Assembly (NCBI RefSeq): GCF_000955975.1
Contig: NZ_JYJF01000069.1
Location: forward strand, 1-38,551
Reading direction: 5' to 3'
Length of the DNA stretch: 38,551 nt
From: Saccharothrix sp. ST-888
GTDB taxonomy: Bacteria > Actinomycetota > Actinomycetes > Streptomycetales > Streptomycetaceae
In this document: piece by piece, positions 23,195 through 30,303 of the stretch
How the letters are laid out: the number at the start of each line of letters is the position of its first letter
Position numbering within the stretch: the stretch's first letter is position 1
The notes under the pieces: generated by a model
The model's input: the letters and a program-made list of their open reading frames with translations, nothing else
Database searches by the model: none
Told to the model about the DNA's origin: nothing
Made by a program: the position numbers and the translations under genes

Positions 23195-24123
23195 CCCCGG
23201 TGCTCCCGCTCGACCTGACGCCCGCGCAGGCGGTCGCCGCCCTGGCGGACACCCTGCTCGGCGGGCTCGACCCCGAGCTCTGCCCGCCCAGGGCCCATGT
23301 CCCCGTCCCGGCGGGTGAGTTGCTGCTGATGCCGGCCGCCGACGGCCGGTACGCGGGCGTGAAGACCGCCGGTGTCGTCCCCGCCAACCCCGGGCGCGGC
23401 CTGCCCCGGATCACCGGCAGCTACCTCCTGCTGGACGGCCCCACCCTGCAACCGCTCGCGCTGCTCGACGGTGCCGCCCTCACCGCCCTGCGCACCCCCG
23501 CCGTCACCGCGCTGGCCATGCGGCGGCTGGCGGCGCCCGAGGCCGGGCACCTGGTGCTGTTCGGCGCCGGGCCGCAGGCGTACGGGCACCTGGAGGCGCT
23601 GCACGCCGTCCGTCCGCTGACCAGGGTCACCGTGGTCGCCCGCAGCGCGGCCCCCGCCGAGGCGCTGGCCGCGCACGCCCGGACGCTCGGCCTGGCCGCC
23701 GGGGTCGGCACCCCGGAGGCGGTGGCCGGCGCCGATCTGGTGGTCTGCTGCACCACCGCGCGCAGCCCGCTCTTCGACGGGCGCCTGGTGCCCGAGCACG
23801 CGGCGGTCGCGGCCGTCGGCTCGCACCGGCCCGACGCCAGGGAGGTGGACACCGCCCTGGTGGTCCGCTCGGCGCGCTATGTGGAGGCACGGGCGGTCGC
23901 GCTGCGCGAGGCGGGTGATCTGGTGATCCCGCTCGCCGCCGGGGACCTCACGGCCGGCGAGCCACTTGCTAATCTGTCAGAACTGGTGAACGGCACGGCA
24001 GTTGTGCCGACTGACCGGCCACGGTTCTTCAAGGGCGTGGGGATGGCCTGGCAGGACCTCGCGGTGGCGGCGGCGCAGTACGAAACCCACCTGGCGCGGG
24101 GGAACGTTCCAGAATCAACGTAA
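23191..24123 (+). CDS. ornithine cyclodeaminase/mu-crystallin family, probable 1-pyrroline-2-carboxylate reductase
   Basis: NAD(P)H-dependent imine reductase that would turn 1-pyrroline-2-carboxylate into L-proline. 310 residues. It has the family Lys in YAGVKTAG, the RTPAVTALAM segment, and the Rossmann motif LFGAGPQAYGHLEAL, in which a His follows the Gly-rich loop. Located directly after the 3-hydroxyproline dehydratase-like gene with a GTGA overlap, the same pairing seen in known trans-3-hydroxyproline pathways. GTG 23200 is an alternative start. Ornithine cyclodeaminase and alanine dehydrogenase activities occur in the family but fit the locus less well. Confidence 0.82.
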   Translation: MTPVLPLDLTPAQAVAALADTLLGGLDPELCPPRAHVPVPAGELLLMPAADGRYAGVKTAGVVPANPGRGLPRITGSYLLLDGPTLQPLALLDGAALTALRTPAVTALAMRRLAAPEAGHLVLFGAGPQAYGHLEALHAVRPLTRVTVVARSAAPAEALAAHARTLGLAAGVGTPEAVAGADLVVCCTTARSPLFDGRLVPEHAAVAAVGSHRPDAREVDTALVVRSARYVEARAVALREAGDLVIPLAAGDLTAGEPLANLSELVNGTAVVPTDRPRFFKGVGMAWQDLAVAAAQYETHLARGNVPEST

Positions 24124-24168
24124 CGTGACATTGTACAATGGTTTCCTGCAAACCATCGGAGGAACACC
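24124..24168 (+). promoter_or_regulatory. GntR gene promoter with two inverted repeats
   Basis: GTGACATTGTAC (24125-24136) overlaps a perfect 12-bp palindrome CATTGTACAATG (24129-24140) containing a good -10, TACAAT (24134-24139). A second inverted repeat, ATGGTTT (24138-24144) and AAACCAT (24150-24156), spans the expected +1. GGAGGA (24158-24163) is the ribosome site. The layout suggests autoregulation. Confidence 0.65.
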
Positions 24169-24879
24169 ATGGCCGACCTCAAGTCCCGCGCGCTCATCTC
24201 GGTCCAGGAGCGGCTGCGCGACCAGGTCGCCCATGCCCTGCGGGCCGCGCTGATCTCCGGTGAGCTGCGCCCCGGCGTCGTCTACTCGGCGCCCGCGCTG
24301 GCCGCCGACTTCGGCGTCTCCGCGACGCCGGTGCGCGAGGCGATGCTGGACCTCGCCCGCGAGGGCCTGGTCGAGGCCGTCCGCAACAAGGGCTTCCGGG
24401 TCACCGAGCTGACCGAGGGCGACCTGGACGACTTCACCGAGATCCGCGCCCTGATCGAGGTCCCCACCGTCGGCCGGGTCACCCGCACCGCCACCGCCGA
24501 ACAGCTGGAAGCCCTGCGGCCCGAGGCCGAGGCCATCGTCGCGGCCGCCCGCGAGCACGACCTGATCGGCTACCTGGAGGCCGACCGCCGCTTCCACCTC
24601 GACCTGCTCGGCCTGGCCGGCAACACCCGGCTGGTCGAGGTCGTCGGCGACCTGCGCAAGCGCTCCCGCCTCTACGGCCTGACCCGGCTCGACCAGCGCG
24701 GCGAACTGGTCTCCTCCGCCGAGGAGCACCTGGAGCTCCTCGACCTGATGATCTCCGGCGACGCCGAGGCCGCCGAACAGTGCATGGCCGACCACCTCGG
24801 CCACGTCCGCTCGCTCTGGGCGGCCGGTCAGGCGGAGGCCGCCGAGGAGCGCCCGGCGCTCCGGCTCGGAGCGCGCTGA
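24169..24879 (+). CDS. GntR-family regulator, FadR/FCD subfamily
   Basis: Probable ligand-responsive repressor of the hydroxyproline genes. 236 residues: N-terminal winged helix (about 12-80, ending DFGVSATPVREAMLDLAREGLVEA, the GntR recognition helix) and C-terminal FCD helical domain (about 90-215) with the metal/ligand His residues in RRFHLDLL, AEEHLELL and ADHLGHV. Short basic tail. The ATG at 24169 is preceded by GGAGGA at five bases. It lies 45 bases after the catabolic operon but has its own AT-rich promoter carrying the motif found at the other promoters of the locus, so autoregulation and control of those units are inferred. The effector is likely a pathway intermediate. Confidence 0.9.
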   Translation: MADLKSRALISVQERLRDQVAHALRAALISGELRPGVVYSAPALAADFGVSATPVREAMLDLAREGLVEAVRNKGFRVTELTEGDLDDFTEIRALIEVPTVGRVTRTATAEQLEALRPEAEAIVAAAREHDLIGYLEADRRFHLDLLGLAGNTRLVEVVGDLRKRSRLYGLTRLDQRGELVSSAEEHLELLDLMISGDAEAAEQCMADHLGHVRSLWAAGQAEAAEERPALRLGAR

Positions 24880-24925
24880 CTCGTCCGGGTGAATCCTCGG
24901 CCTTCGGGCCGGTCGGCGGACGGCG

Positions 24926-25153
24926 TTCTACGGCGACCTCAAGAAGAAGCCCGCCGCGTACGCCGGAGCCGGAGTCCCGGTGTATCTGATCGCGGACCGG
25001 AAGAACCGCAGGGTCATGGTGCTCACCGACCCGCGCGACGGTGAGTACCGCGTCCACGCCGTACATCACCCCGGCCAGTCGTTCGAACTGCCGGACTCGA
25101 TCGGCGCCAAGGTGACGCTGTCCGTGGACAGCGTCCTCGGCCCCGAGAAGTAG
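24926..25153 (+). pseudogene. C-terminal remnant of a Uma2-family nuclease-like gene
   Basis: An in-frame stretch of 75 codons ends at TAG 25151-25153. It reads like the last third of a Uma2-family (DUF820-type) protein: FYGDLKKKPAAYAGAGVPVY, then LIADRKNRRVMVLTDPRDG, then a SFELPDSIG-type ending. The N-terminal two thirds, including the start codon, are missing: an in-frame TGA lies at 24890-24892 and no similarity is seen upstream. Uma2 proteins have a PD-(D/E)XK-like fold and are abundant in streptomycetes. The remnant sits at the junction between the hydroxyproline locus and the unrelated exporter block and may mark an old rearrangement. The rest of the 24,880-25,160 gap holds nothing else I can name. 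Confidence 0.6.
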
Positions 25154-25160
25154 CCACCGC

Positions 25161-25856
25161 TCAGCGCAGCCGGCCGTCCTGCATCTCCAGCACCCGGTCG
25201 ACGCGGCCCAGCAGGTCCCGGTCGTGGGTGACCATGACGGTCGCCGTCCGGTGGGTGCGGGTGATCTCGGCCAGCAGGTCGACGATCTGGCCGCCGCGTT
25301 CGTGGTCGAGGGCCGAGGTCGGCTCGTCCACCAGCAGCACCGAGGGGCTGCCGAACAGGGCGCGGGCGATGTTGACGCGCTGGCGCTCGCCGCCGGAGAG
25401 CTGGTGCGGGCGGCGCTGCTGCTTGGACCCGTCCAGGCCGACCGAGGCGAGCAGGTCCTCGGCACGCTGCCGGGCCGCCCTGGGGCGGCCGCCCCGGACC
25501 GACTCCAGGACCAGCAGCTGTTCGACCGCCGTCAGCGAGGCCAGCAGGTTGGACTGCTGGAAGACGATCCCCAGCCGCTCGCGGCGCAGCGCCGTCCGGG
25601 CGCTCTCGGCCAGTGCGCCCGCGTCCTGGCCGTCCAGCAGGACCTGTCCGCTGTCCGGGCGCAGTAGGGTCGCCGCCACCGCCAGCAGGCTGGACTTGCC
25701 CGAGCCGGAGGGCCCGGCGACGGCCGTGAACTCGCCCGGGGCGACCTCCAGGCTGACCCGGTCCAGGGCGGTCATCCGGCTCTCGCCGTCGGGGTAGGTC
25801 AGGGTCACCTCGCGCAGGGCGAGGCCGGTACGGGTCTGGACGGCGGAGAGCGTCAT
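25161..25856 (-). CDS. ABC transporter ATP-binding protein, MacB/LolD-like
   Basis: 231-residue ATPase that pairs with the FtsX-type permease upstream. Walker A GPSGSGKS, Q-loop VFQQSNLL, signature LSGGERQR, Walker B LLVDEPTSALD and H-loop VTHD are all present. This class extracts or exports lipophilic molecules, peptides or lipoproteins, or works as a mechanotransmitter, rather than importing. It lies 35 bases downstream of the permease gene on the same strand, so both form one operon. The divergent two-component system next door may control it, as in many Firmicutes and actinobacterial antibiotic-stress exporters. Confidence 0.9.
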   Translation of the reverse strand: MTLSAVQTRTGLALREVTLTYPDGESRMTALDRVSLEVAPGEFTAVAGPSGSGKSSLLAVAATLLRPDSGQVLLDGQDAGALAESARTALRRERLGIVFQQSNLLASLTAVEQLLVLESVRGGRPRAARQRAEDLLASVGLDGSKQQRRPHQLSGGERQRVNIARALFGSPSVLLVDEPTSALDHERGGQIVDLLAEITRTHRTATVMVTHDRDLLGRVDRVLEMQDGRLR

Positions 25857-25891
25857 CGGTTCACTCCAGGTGGGCAGGCGGGCGGTCGGAT

Positions 25892-26965
25892 TCAGCGGTT
25901 GGCGCCGAGGGCGGCCAGCGGGTCGACGGCGGTGATCCGGCGGACCGCCAGCACCGCACCGACCAGACCGAGCAGCACCATCACCGTCACCGGCACGGCC
26001 ACCCCCGGCACGCTCACGTCGAACGGCACCGACGAGGAGGCGAACACCCCGCCCACCGCACCGGCCGACCCGCCCAGCAGCGCCCCGCCGACCAGGACCG
26101 CCGCCGCCTGCGCCAGCGCGTCCCGCACCAGGTAGCCGCTGCTCGCGCCGACCGCCTTGAGCACGGCGATGTCCGGTTTGCGCTGCACCGTCCAGACCGT
26201 GAAGAAGGCCCCGACCACCAGGGCACTCACCACGAACAGGAAGCCCTGGATCATCTGCAGGCTGCCCTGCTCGGCGTCGAAGCCGTTGATGCCGGTCAGC
26301 GAGTCGGCGACCGCCACCGTCTTCGTCCCCTGGGCGTTGTCCAGCGCGCCGGGATCGGAGCCGGAGGAGGTGCTCAGGGCGAGCGCGATCGGCTGGTTCT
26401 GGCCGCTCAGCCGCTCCCAGGTGGGCACGGTGGTCCAGACCGTCGGCGCGTGCGAGTACGAGCGCTGCTCGGTGATCCCGGAGACGGTCAGCTTCGCCGG
26501 GCCGACCTGCACCTGCCGGCCGGGCGTCAGGTGGTACAGCGCCGCGGTCTCGCTGCCCACCGCCAGCTGGCCGTCCGCCGGGGCCGCGCCGGACTTCAGC
26601 GGCGGCAGCAGCCCGGCGTCCGTCCCCAGCACGCTCACCGTGGCGGCCGCCTCACTCGTCGTCAGCCGGGTCATCGACAGCCCGAGCGGCCGCGCCGACA
26701 CCACCCCGGGCGCGCCCGCGAAGGCGGCGGCCTGGGCGGGCGAGACGGTGCTGTTGCTGAACGACACCGTCGGCGCGGCACCGGCCGGGGCGCCGAACAC
26801 GATCCGGTCGGCCGGGAGCCCGGCGATGGCCGAGGACGCCGCGGAGGCCAGCCCGCCGGTCAGGCCGTAGAGGAAGACGACCAGAGTGGTTATCAGGGTC
26901 ACCACCGCGCCCATCAAGGCGAAGCGGCCCTTGGCGAAGCGGATGTCACGCAGTGCGACGAACAC
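25892..26965 (-). CDS. ABC transporter permease, FtsX/MacB type
   Basis: 357 residues with the MacB layout: one N-terminal membrane helix (about 16-38), a large extracytoplasmic domain (about 45-235), then three C-terminal helices (about 236-262, 286-312, 322-342). The conserved FtsX motif DIAVLKAVGAS follows the second helix and the C-terminus reads RRITAVDPLAALG. The GTG at 26965 has GGGAAGG upstream. Substrate unknown. Expression probably starts in the 176-base region shared with the sensor kinase gene. Confidence 0.88.
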   Translation of the reverse strand: MFVALRDIRFAKGRFALMGAVVTLITTLVVFLYGLTGGLASAASSAIAGLPADRIVFGAPAGAAPTVSFSNSTVSPAQAAAFAGAPGVVSARPLGLSMTRLTTSEAAATVSVLGTDAGLLPPLKSGAAPADGQLAVGSETAALYHLTPGRQVQVGPAKLTVSGITEQRSYSHAPTVWTTVPTWERLSGQNQPIALALSTSSGSDPGALDNAQGTKTVAVADSLTGINGFDAEQGSLQMIQGFLFVVSALVVGAFFTVWTVQRKPDIAVLKAVGASSGYLVRDALAQAAAVLVGGALLGGSAGAVGGVFASSSVPFDVSVPGVAVPVTVMVLLGLVGAVLAVRRITAVDPLAALGANR

Positions 26966-27141
26966 GGGGACCTTCCCGGGCTGGGGGTGAGTACTCCTCC
27001 ACCTTGTCGGCGCGGACCGCCCGGAGCATCAGGGAGAGGAACGGGAGTCGCCCCCTGCGGGCGGTGCACTCCGAAATACATCGAACGGTTGATGCCGCCG
27101 GAGGACGGGCCGCCGGGACCCACCCCGTACCCTCGGGAGGC
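26966..27141. promoter_or_regulatory. divergent promoter region between ABC exporter and sensor kinase
   Basis: 176 bases without a gene. It contains an 8-bp palindrome GAGTACTC (26989-26996) and an imperfect 16-bp palindrome CATCGAACGGTTGATG (27079-27094, 6 of 8 pairs) within the most AT-rich part. This could bind the response regulator. TACCCT (27128-27133) may be the -10 for the kinase gene, with a short or absent leader. Confidence 0.35.
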
Positions 27142-28449
27142 GTGACCCAAGACGCACCGCCACCAGCACCGGAGGGGCCCGGCCATGCTGCCAACACCCC
27201 GGCCCTGCGGCTGACGAACCTCGCCCTGCACGGGCTGTTCTTCACCCTTCTGGGTGTCCTGGTCGCCCGGGGCGTGTTCACCGGCGGCCTCGGCGCCGGG
27301 GGACTGGCCACCGCCGTCCTGCTCGCCGCCGGGTACGCTGTCGGCGGGGTCGCCGAGCGGGTGCGGCAGACCCGGTGGTGGGCGGGCGCCTGGATGGCCG
27401 CCGTCCTGCTGCTCTGGGTGGTGCTCACCCTGCTGCACCCCGAGTTCTGCTACCTCGCGTTCCCGCTGTACTTCGTCTGCCTGCACCTGCTGCCCGTGCG
27501 CTGGGCCCTGGCGGCCGTCGCCGCGCTCACCGGGATCGTGATCGCGGCCCAGGCGACCACGGCCGGCGGGCTGACCACCGCCAAGGTGCTCGGACCGCTG
27601 GCGGGCGTGGCCGTCGCGCTGCTCACCGCGTACGGGTACGCCGCGCTCTACCGGGAGAGCCGGGAGCGGCAGCGGCTGATCGACGACCTGGTCCGGGCCA
27701 GGGACGAGCTCGCCGCCAGCCAGCGCGAGGCCGGGCGCCTCGCCGAACGGCAGCGCCTGGCCAGGGAGATCCACGACACGCTGGCGCAGGGCCTCTCCAG
27801 CATCGTGCTGCTGGCCCGCTCGGCGGAGTCGGCGCTGCCCGGTGACACCGCGACCGCGGCCGAGCGGATCCGCGAGGTCGGGCAGACCGCCTCCGCCAAC
27901 CTCGCCGAGGCCCGCCGCTTCGTGCAGGCGCTCACCCCGCCCGCGCTCGACGACGCCACCCTCACCGAGGCGCTGCGCCGCCTGGCCGGTGGTGCGGGCG
28001 CCGAACTCCGTCTCGACGGTGATCCGTACCCGCTGCCGGTCGAGGCCGAGGTGGCGCTGCTCCGGCTCACCCAGGAGGCGCTGGCGAACGCCGTCCGGCA
28101 CGCGGCGGCGGGGCGGATCGCGGTGACCCTCAGCTATCTCGACGACGAGGTGACCCTGGACGTCTTCGACGACGGGGTCGGCTTCGACCCGCTCACCCGG
28201 CCCGACGCCGGGCGGCCCACCTTCGGCCTGCACGGCATGCACGAGCGGATCGCCGCGCTCGGCGGCAGTCTGACGGTGGAGTCGGCGCCGGGGGAGGGCA
28301 CCGCCGTCGCGGTCGCACTGCCGCTGCGGGCGATCGGGACGGCGGAGAGCGTGCTGAGCGGTATGGACGGCGTACGGGGAGACCTGGACGGCGATCGGGG
28401 CGGCGACCGGGGCGATCGGGACGGCGCGCGGGCGGAGGTCGCGCGGTGA
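27142..28449 (+). CDS. sensor histidine kinase, NarL-system type (HisKA_3)
   Basis: 435 residues. An N-terminal membrane domain with about five to six helices (30-175), a short coiled coil, then the dimerisation/phosphoacceptor helix with His211 in REIHDTLAQGLSS, and a HATPase_c domain with LANAVRHA (N box), DVFDDGVGFD (G1) and GLHGMHERIAALGG (G2). The C-terminal 35 residues are Asp/Gly/Arg-rich and not part of the domain. The GTG at 27142 is chosen because the membrane domain follows at once; GGGAGG is only one base before it, so a leaderless or longer form is possible. Stop overlaps the response regulator start (GTGA). Confidence 0.9.
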   Translation: MTQDAPPPAPEGPGHAANTPALRLTNLALHGLFFTLLGVLVARGVFTGGLGAGGLATAVLLAAGYAVGGVAERVRQTRWWAGAWMAAVLLLWVVLTLLHPEFCYLAFPLYFVCLHLLPVRWALAAVAALTGIVIAAQATTAGGLTTAKVLGPLAGVAVALLTAYGYAALYRESRERQRLIDDLVRARDELAASQREAGRLAERQRLAREIHDTLAQGLSSIVLLARSAESALPGDTATAAERIREVGQTASANLAEARRFVQALTPPALDDATLTEALRRLAGGAGAELRLDGDPYPLPVEAEVALLRLTQEALANAVRHAAAGRIAVTLSYLDDEVTLDVFDDGVGFDPLTRPDAGRPTFGLHGMHERIAALGGSLTVESAPGEGTAVAVALPLRAIGTAESVLSGMDGVRGDLDGDRGGDRGDRDGARAEVAR

Positions 28450-29078
28450 TCCGGGTGCTGCTGGTGGACGACCACCCGGTGGTCCGGCGCGGGCTGCGCG
28501 CGATGGTGGACGACCTGCCCGAGGTGACCGCCGTGGGTGAGGCGGCCGAGGGGGCGGAGGCGCTGCGGCTGCTGGAGTCCCTGGAGGTCCGTCCCGATGT
28601 GGTGCTGATGGACCTCCAGATGGGCAGCGGTATGCACGGCGTCGAGGCGACCCGGCGGATCACCGCGCTGCCCGACCCGCCGGCCGTCCTGATCCTGACC
28701 ACCTACAGCACCGACGCCGACATCCTCGCCGCCGTCGAGGCCGGGGCCACCGGCTACCTGCTCAAGGACGCCCCGCCGGAGGAGGTGGCCGTCGCCGTCC
28801 ACGCCGCCGCGCGGGGCGAGACCGTCCTCGCCCCGCCGGTCGCCGCCCGTCTGCTCGGCCGGGTCCGGGCCGGCCGCCCGACCCTCTCCCCGCGCGAGGC
28901 GGAGATCCTCCAGCTCCTCGCCGAGGGCCTGGCCAACCGCCAGATCTCCAAGCGCCTGTTCATCAGCGAGGCCACGGTCAAGACCCATCTGGTGCACATC
29001 TACGACAAGTTGGGCGTGGACAGCCGTACGAGTGCCGTCGCGGCCGGGCTGTCGAGCGGCCTGATCAGGCCGGCCTGA
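28446..29078 (+). CDS. NarL/FixJ-family response regulator
   Basis: 210 residues. Receiver domain (1-120) with acidic pair Asp8-Asp9, phosphoacceptor Asp56 in VVLMDLQM, Thr in LILTTYST and Lys in YLLKDAPP. LuxR-type helix-turn-helix at about 148-205 (LSPREAEILQLLAEGLANRQISKRLFIS in pieces, then ATVKTHLVHIYDKL). It is phosphorylated by the kinase whose gene overlaps it. The likely target is the divergent ABC exporter and itself. The last codons lie in a tandem palindrome. Confidence 0.93.
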   Translation: MIRVLLVDDHPVVRRGLRAMVDDLPEVTAVGEAAEGAEALRLLESLEVRPDVVLMDLQMGSGMHGVEATRRITALPDPPAVLILTTYSTDADILAAVEAGATGYLLKDAPPEEVAVAVHAAARGETVLAPPVAARLLGRVRAGRPTLSPREAEILQLLAEGLANRQISKRLFISEATVKTHLVHIYDKLGVDSRTSAVAAGLSSGLIRPA

Positions 29079-29085
29079 TCAGGCC
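29058..29085 (+). terminator. tandem 14-bp palindromes across the response regulator stop
   Basis: GGCCTGATCAGGCC occurs twice without spacing (29058-29071 and 29072-29085), so the whole 28-base stretch is also one palindrome. The TGA stop is at 29076-29078. It could act as terminator. Confidence 0.5.
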
Positions 29086-29234
29086 GGTCTGTCACGGGCG
29101 GTTCGGTGTATGCGGGCTCAACCGGTCTGCCCCGGCGCCGCGTTCGGGGCGGAGGCGTGGGCGGAGCGGGATCGGCCGGGGCGGGGTCGGCGGCGCGTAG
29201 GGTGAGGTGGAACGGGAGTCGGGCGAGGGAGACG

Positions 29235-30281
29235 GTGGCGGTGGCGGCTGTGTGGGGACGGCTTGCGGTTCCGGTGGTGGCCGCGCCGATGGCGGGTGGG
29301 GCGTCGACACCTGCGCTGGTGGCGGCGGTGGCCGGGGCCGGCGGGCTGGGGTTCCTGGCGGCGGGGTATCTGACGGCCGAGGGGATGGCCGAGCAGGTGC
29401 TCCGGGTACGGGAGTTGAGCGACCGTCCGTTCGGGATGAACCTGTTCGTGCCGGCTGGGCCGTCCGACCCGGCGGCCGTGGCGGCGTACCGGGAGCGGCT
29501 GCGCCCGGAGGCCGAGCGGTTCGGCGTCGAGCTGCCCGAGCGGATCGCGCCCGACCGGGACGACTGGGACGCCAAGATCGAGGCTCTGCTGGCCGACCCG
29601 GTTCCGGTGGTCTCCTACACCTTCGGGCTGCCGAGTGCGGCGGAGGCGGCGGCCCTGCGGGCGGTGGGGAGCGTCCAGGTCGGCACCGTGACCTCGGTCG
29701 AAGAAGCCCGTGCGGCCGCCGAGTCGGGCCTGGACGTGCTGGCCGTGCAGGGCCCGGAGGCCGGCGGCCACCGGGCCACCCACCGGGCGGATGCCCGGCC
29801 GGGGGAGACGCCGCTGCTCGAACTGCTGGCCCAGGTGGGCAAGGAGACCGGGCTGCCGCTGATCGCGGCCGGCGGGCTGGGCGACGGCGCGGCGATCGCC
29901 GCCGCCCTGGCGGCCGGTGCGGCGGCGGTGCAGCTGGGGACGGCCTTCCTGCGCAGCGACGAGTCCGGTGCGGGCGCCGCGTACCGGGCGGCGCTGGTGG
30001 ACGAGCGCTTCGCCGAGACCGTTGTGACCAGGGCGTTCACCGGCCGTCCGGCGCGCGGTCTGCGCAATGCCTTCATCGACCGCCACGAGCCGTACGCGCC
30101 GGCCGCCTACCCCGAGGTCCACCACCTGACGCGTCCGCTGCGGGCCGCGGCCACCGCCCGTGCCGACCTCGACGGGATGCACCTGTGGGCCGGTACCGCC
30201 CACGCCCTGGCCCGCAGCGGTCCGGCGGCGCAGCTCACCCGGGAGCTGTGGGCGGCGGCGCGGGAGGCAGGGGCGCGGTAA
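29235..30281 (+). CDS. nitronate monooxygenase, class I
   Basis: FMN-dependent TIM-barrel enzyme that oxidises nitronates such as propionate 3-nitronate. 348 residues. Motifs: VVAAPMAGG at the N-terminus, FGMNLFVP, VVSYTFG, QGPEAGGHRA with the catalytic His, LIAAGGLGDG for phosphate binding, and VQLGTAFLRSDES. The frame is open back to 29106, but that part is Gly/Arg-rich; GTG 29235 follows GAGGGA and fits the family start (GTG 29241 is also possible). A TAGGGT -10-like element lies at 29199-29204. Convergent with the Xaa-Pro peptidase gene, 22 bases apart. No evident tie to the neighbours. Confidence 0.86.
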   Translation: MAVAAVWGRLAVPVVAAPMAGGASTPALVAAVAGAGGLGFLAAGYLTAEGMAEQVLRVRELSDRPFGMNLFVPAGPSDPAAVAAYRERLRPEAERFGVELPERIAPDRDDWDAKIEALLADPVPVVSYTFGLPSAAEAAALRAVGSVQVGTVTSVEEARAAAESGLDVLAVQGPEAGGHRATHRADARPGETPLLELLAQVGKETGLPLIAAGGLGDGAAIAAALAAGAAAVQLGTAFLRSDESGAGAAYRAALVDERFAETVVTRAFTGRPARGLRNAFIDRHEPYAPAAYPEVHHLTRPLRAAATARADLDGMHLWAGTAHALARSGPAAQLTRELWAAAREAGAR

Positions 30282-30303
30282 CTCCCGGGCGGGCCGCCGG
30301 GTG

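Noticed and set aside
25161..29078. MacB-like exporter and two-component system as part of the collagen/Hyp module
   Set aside because: No copy of the shared operator at their promoters, exporter-type ABC proteins rather than importers, and separated by a pseudogene remnant.
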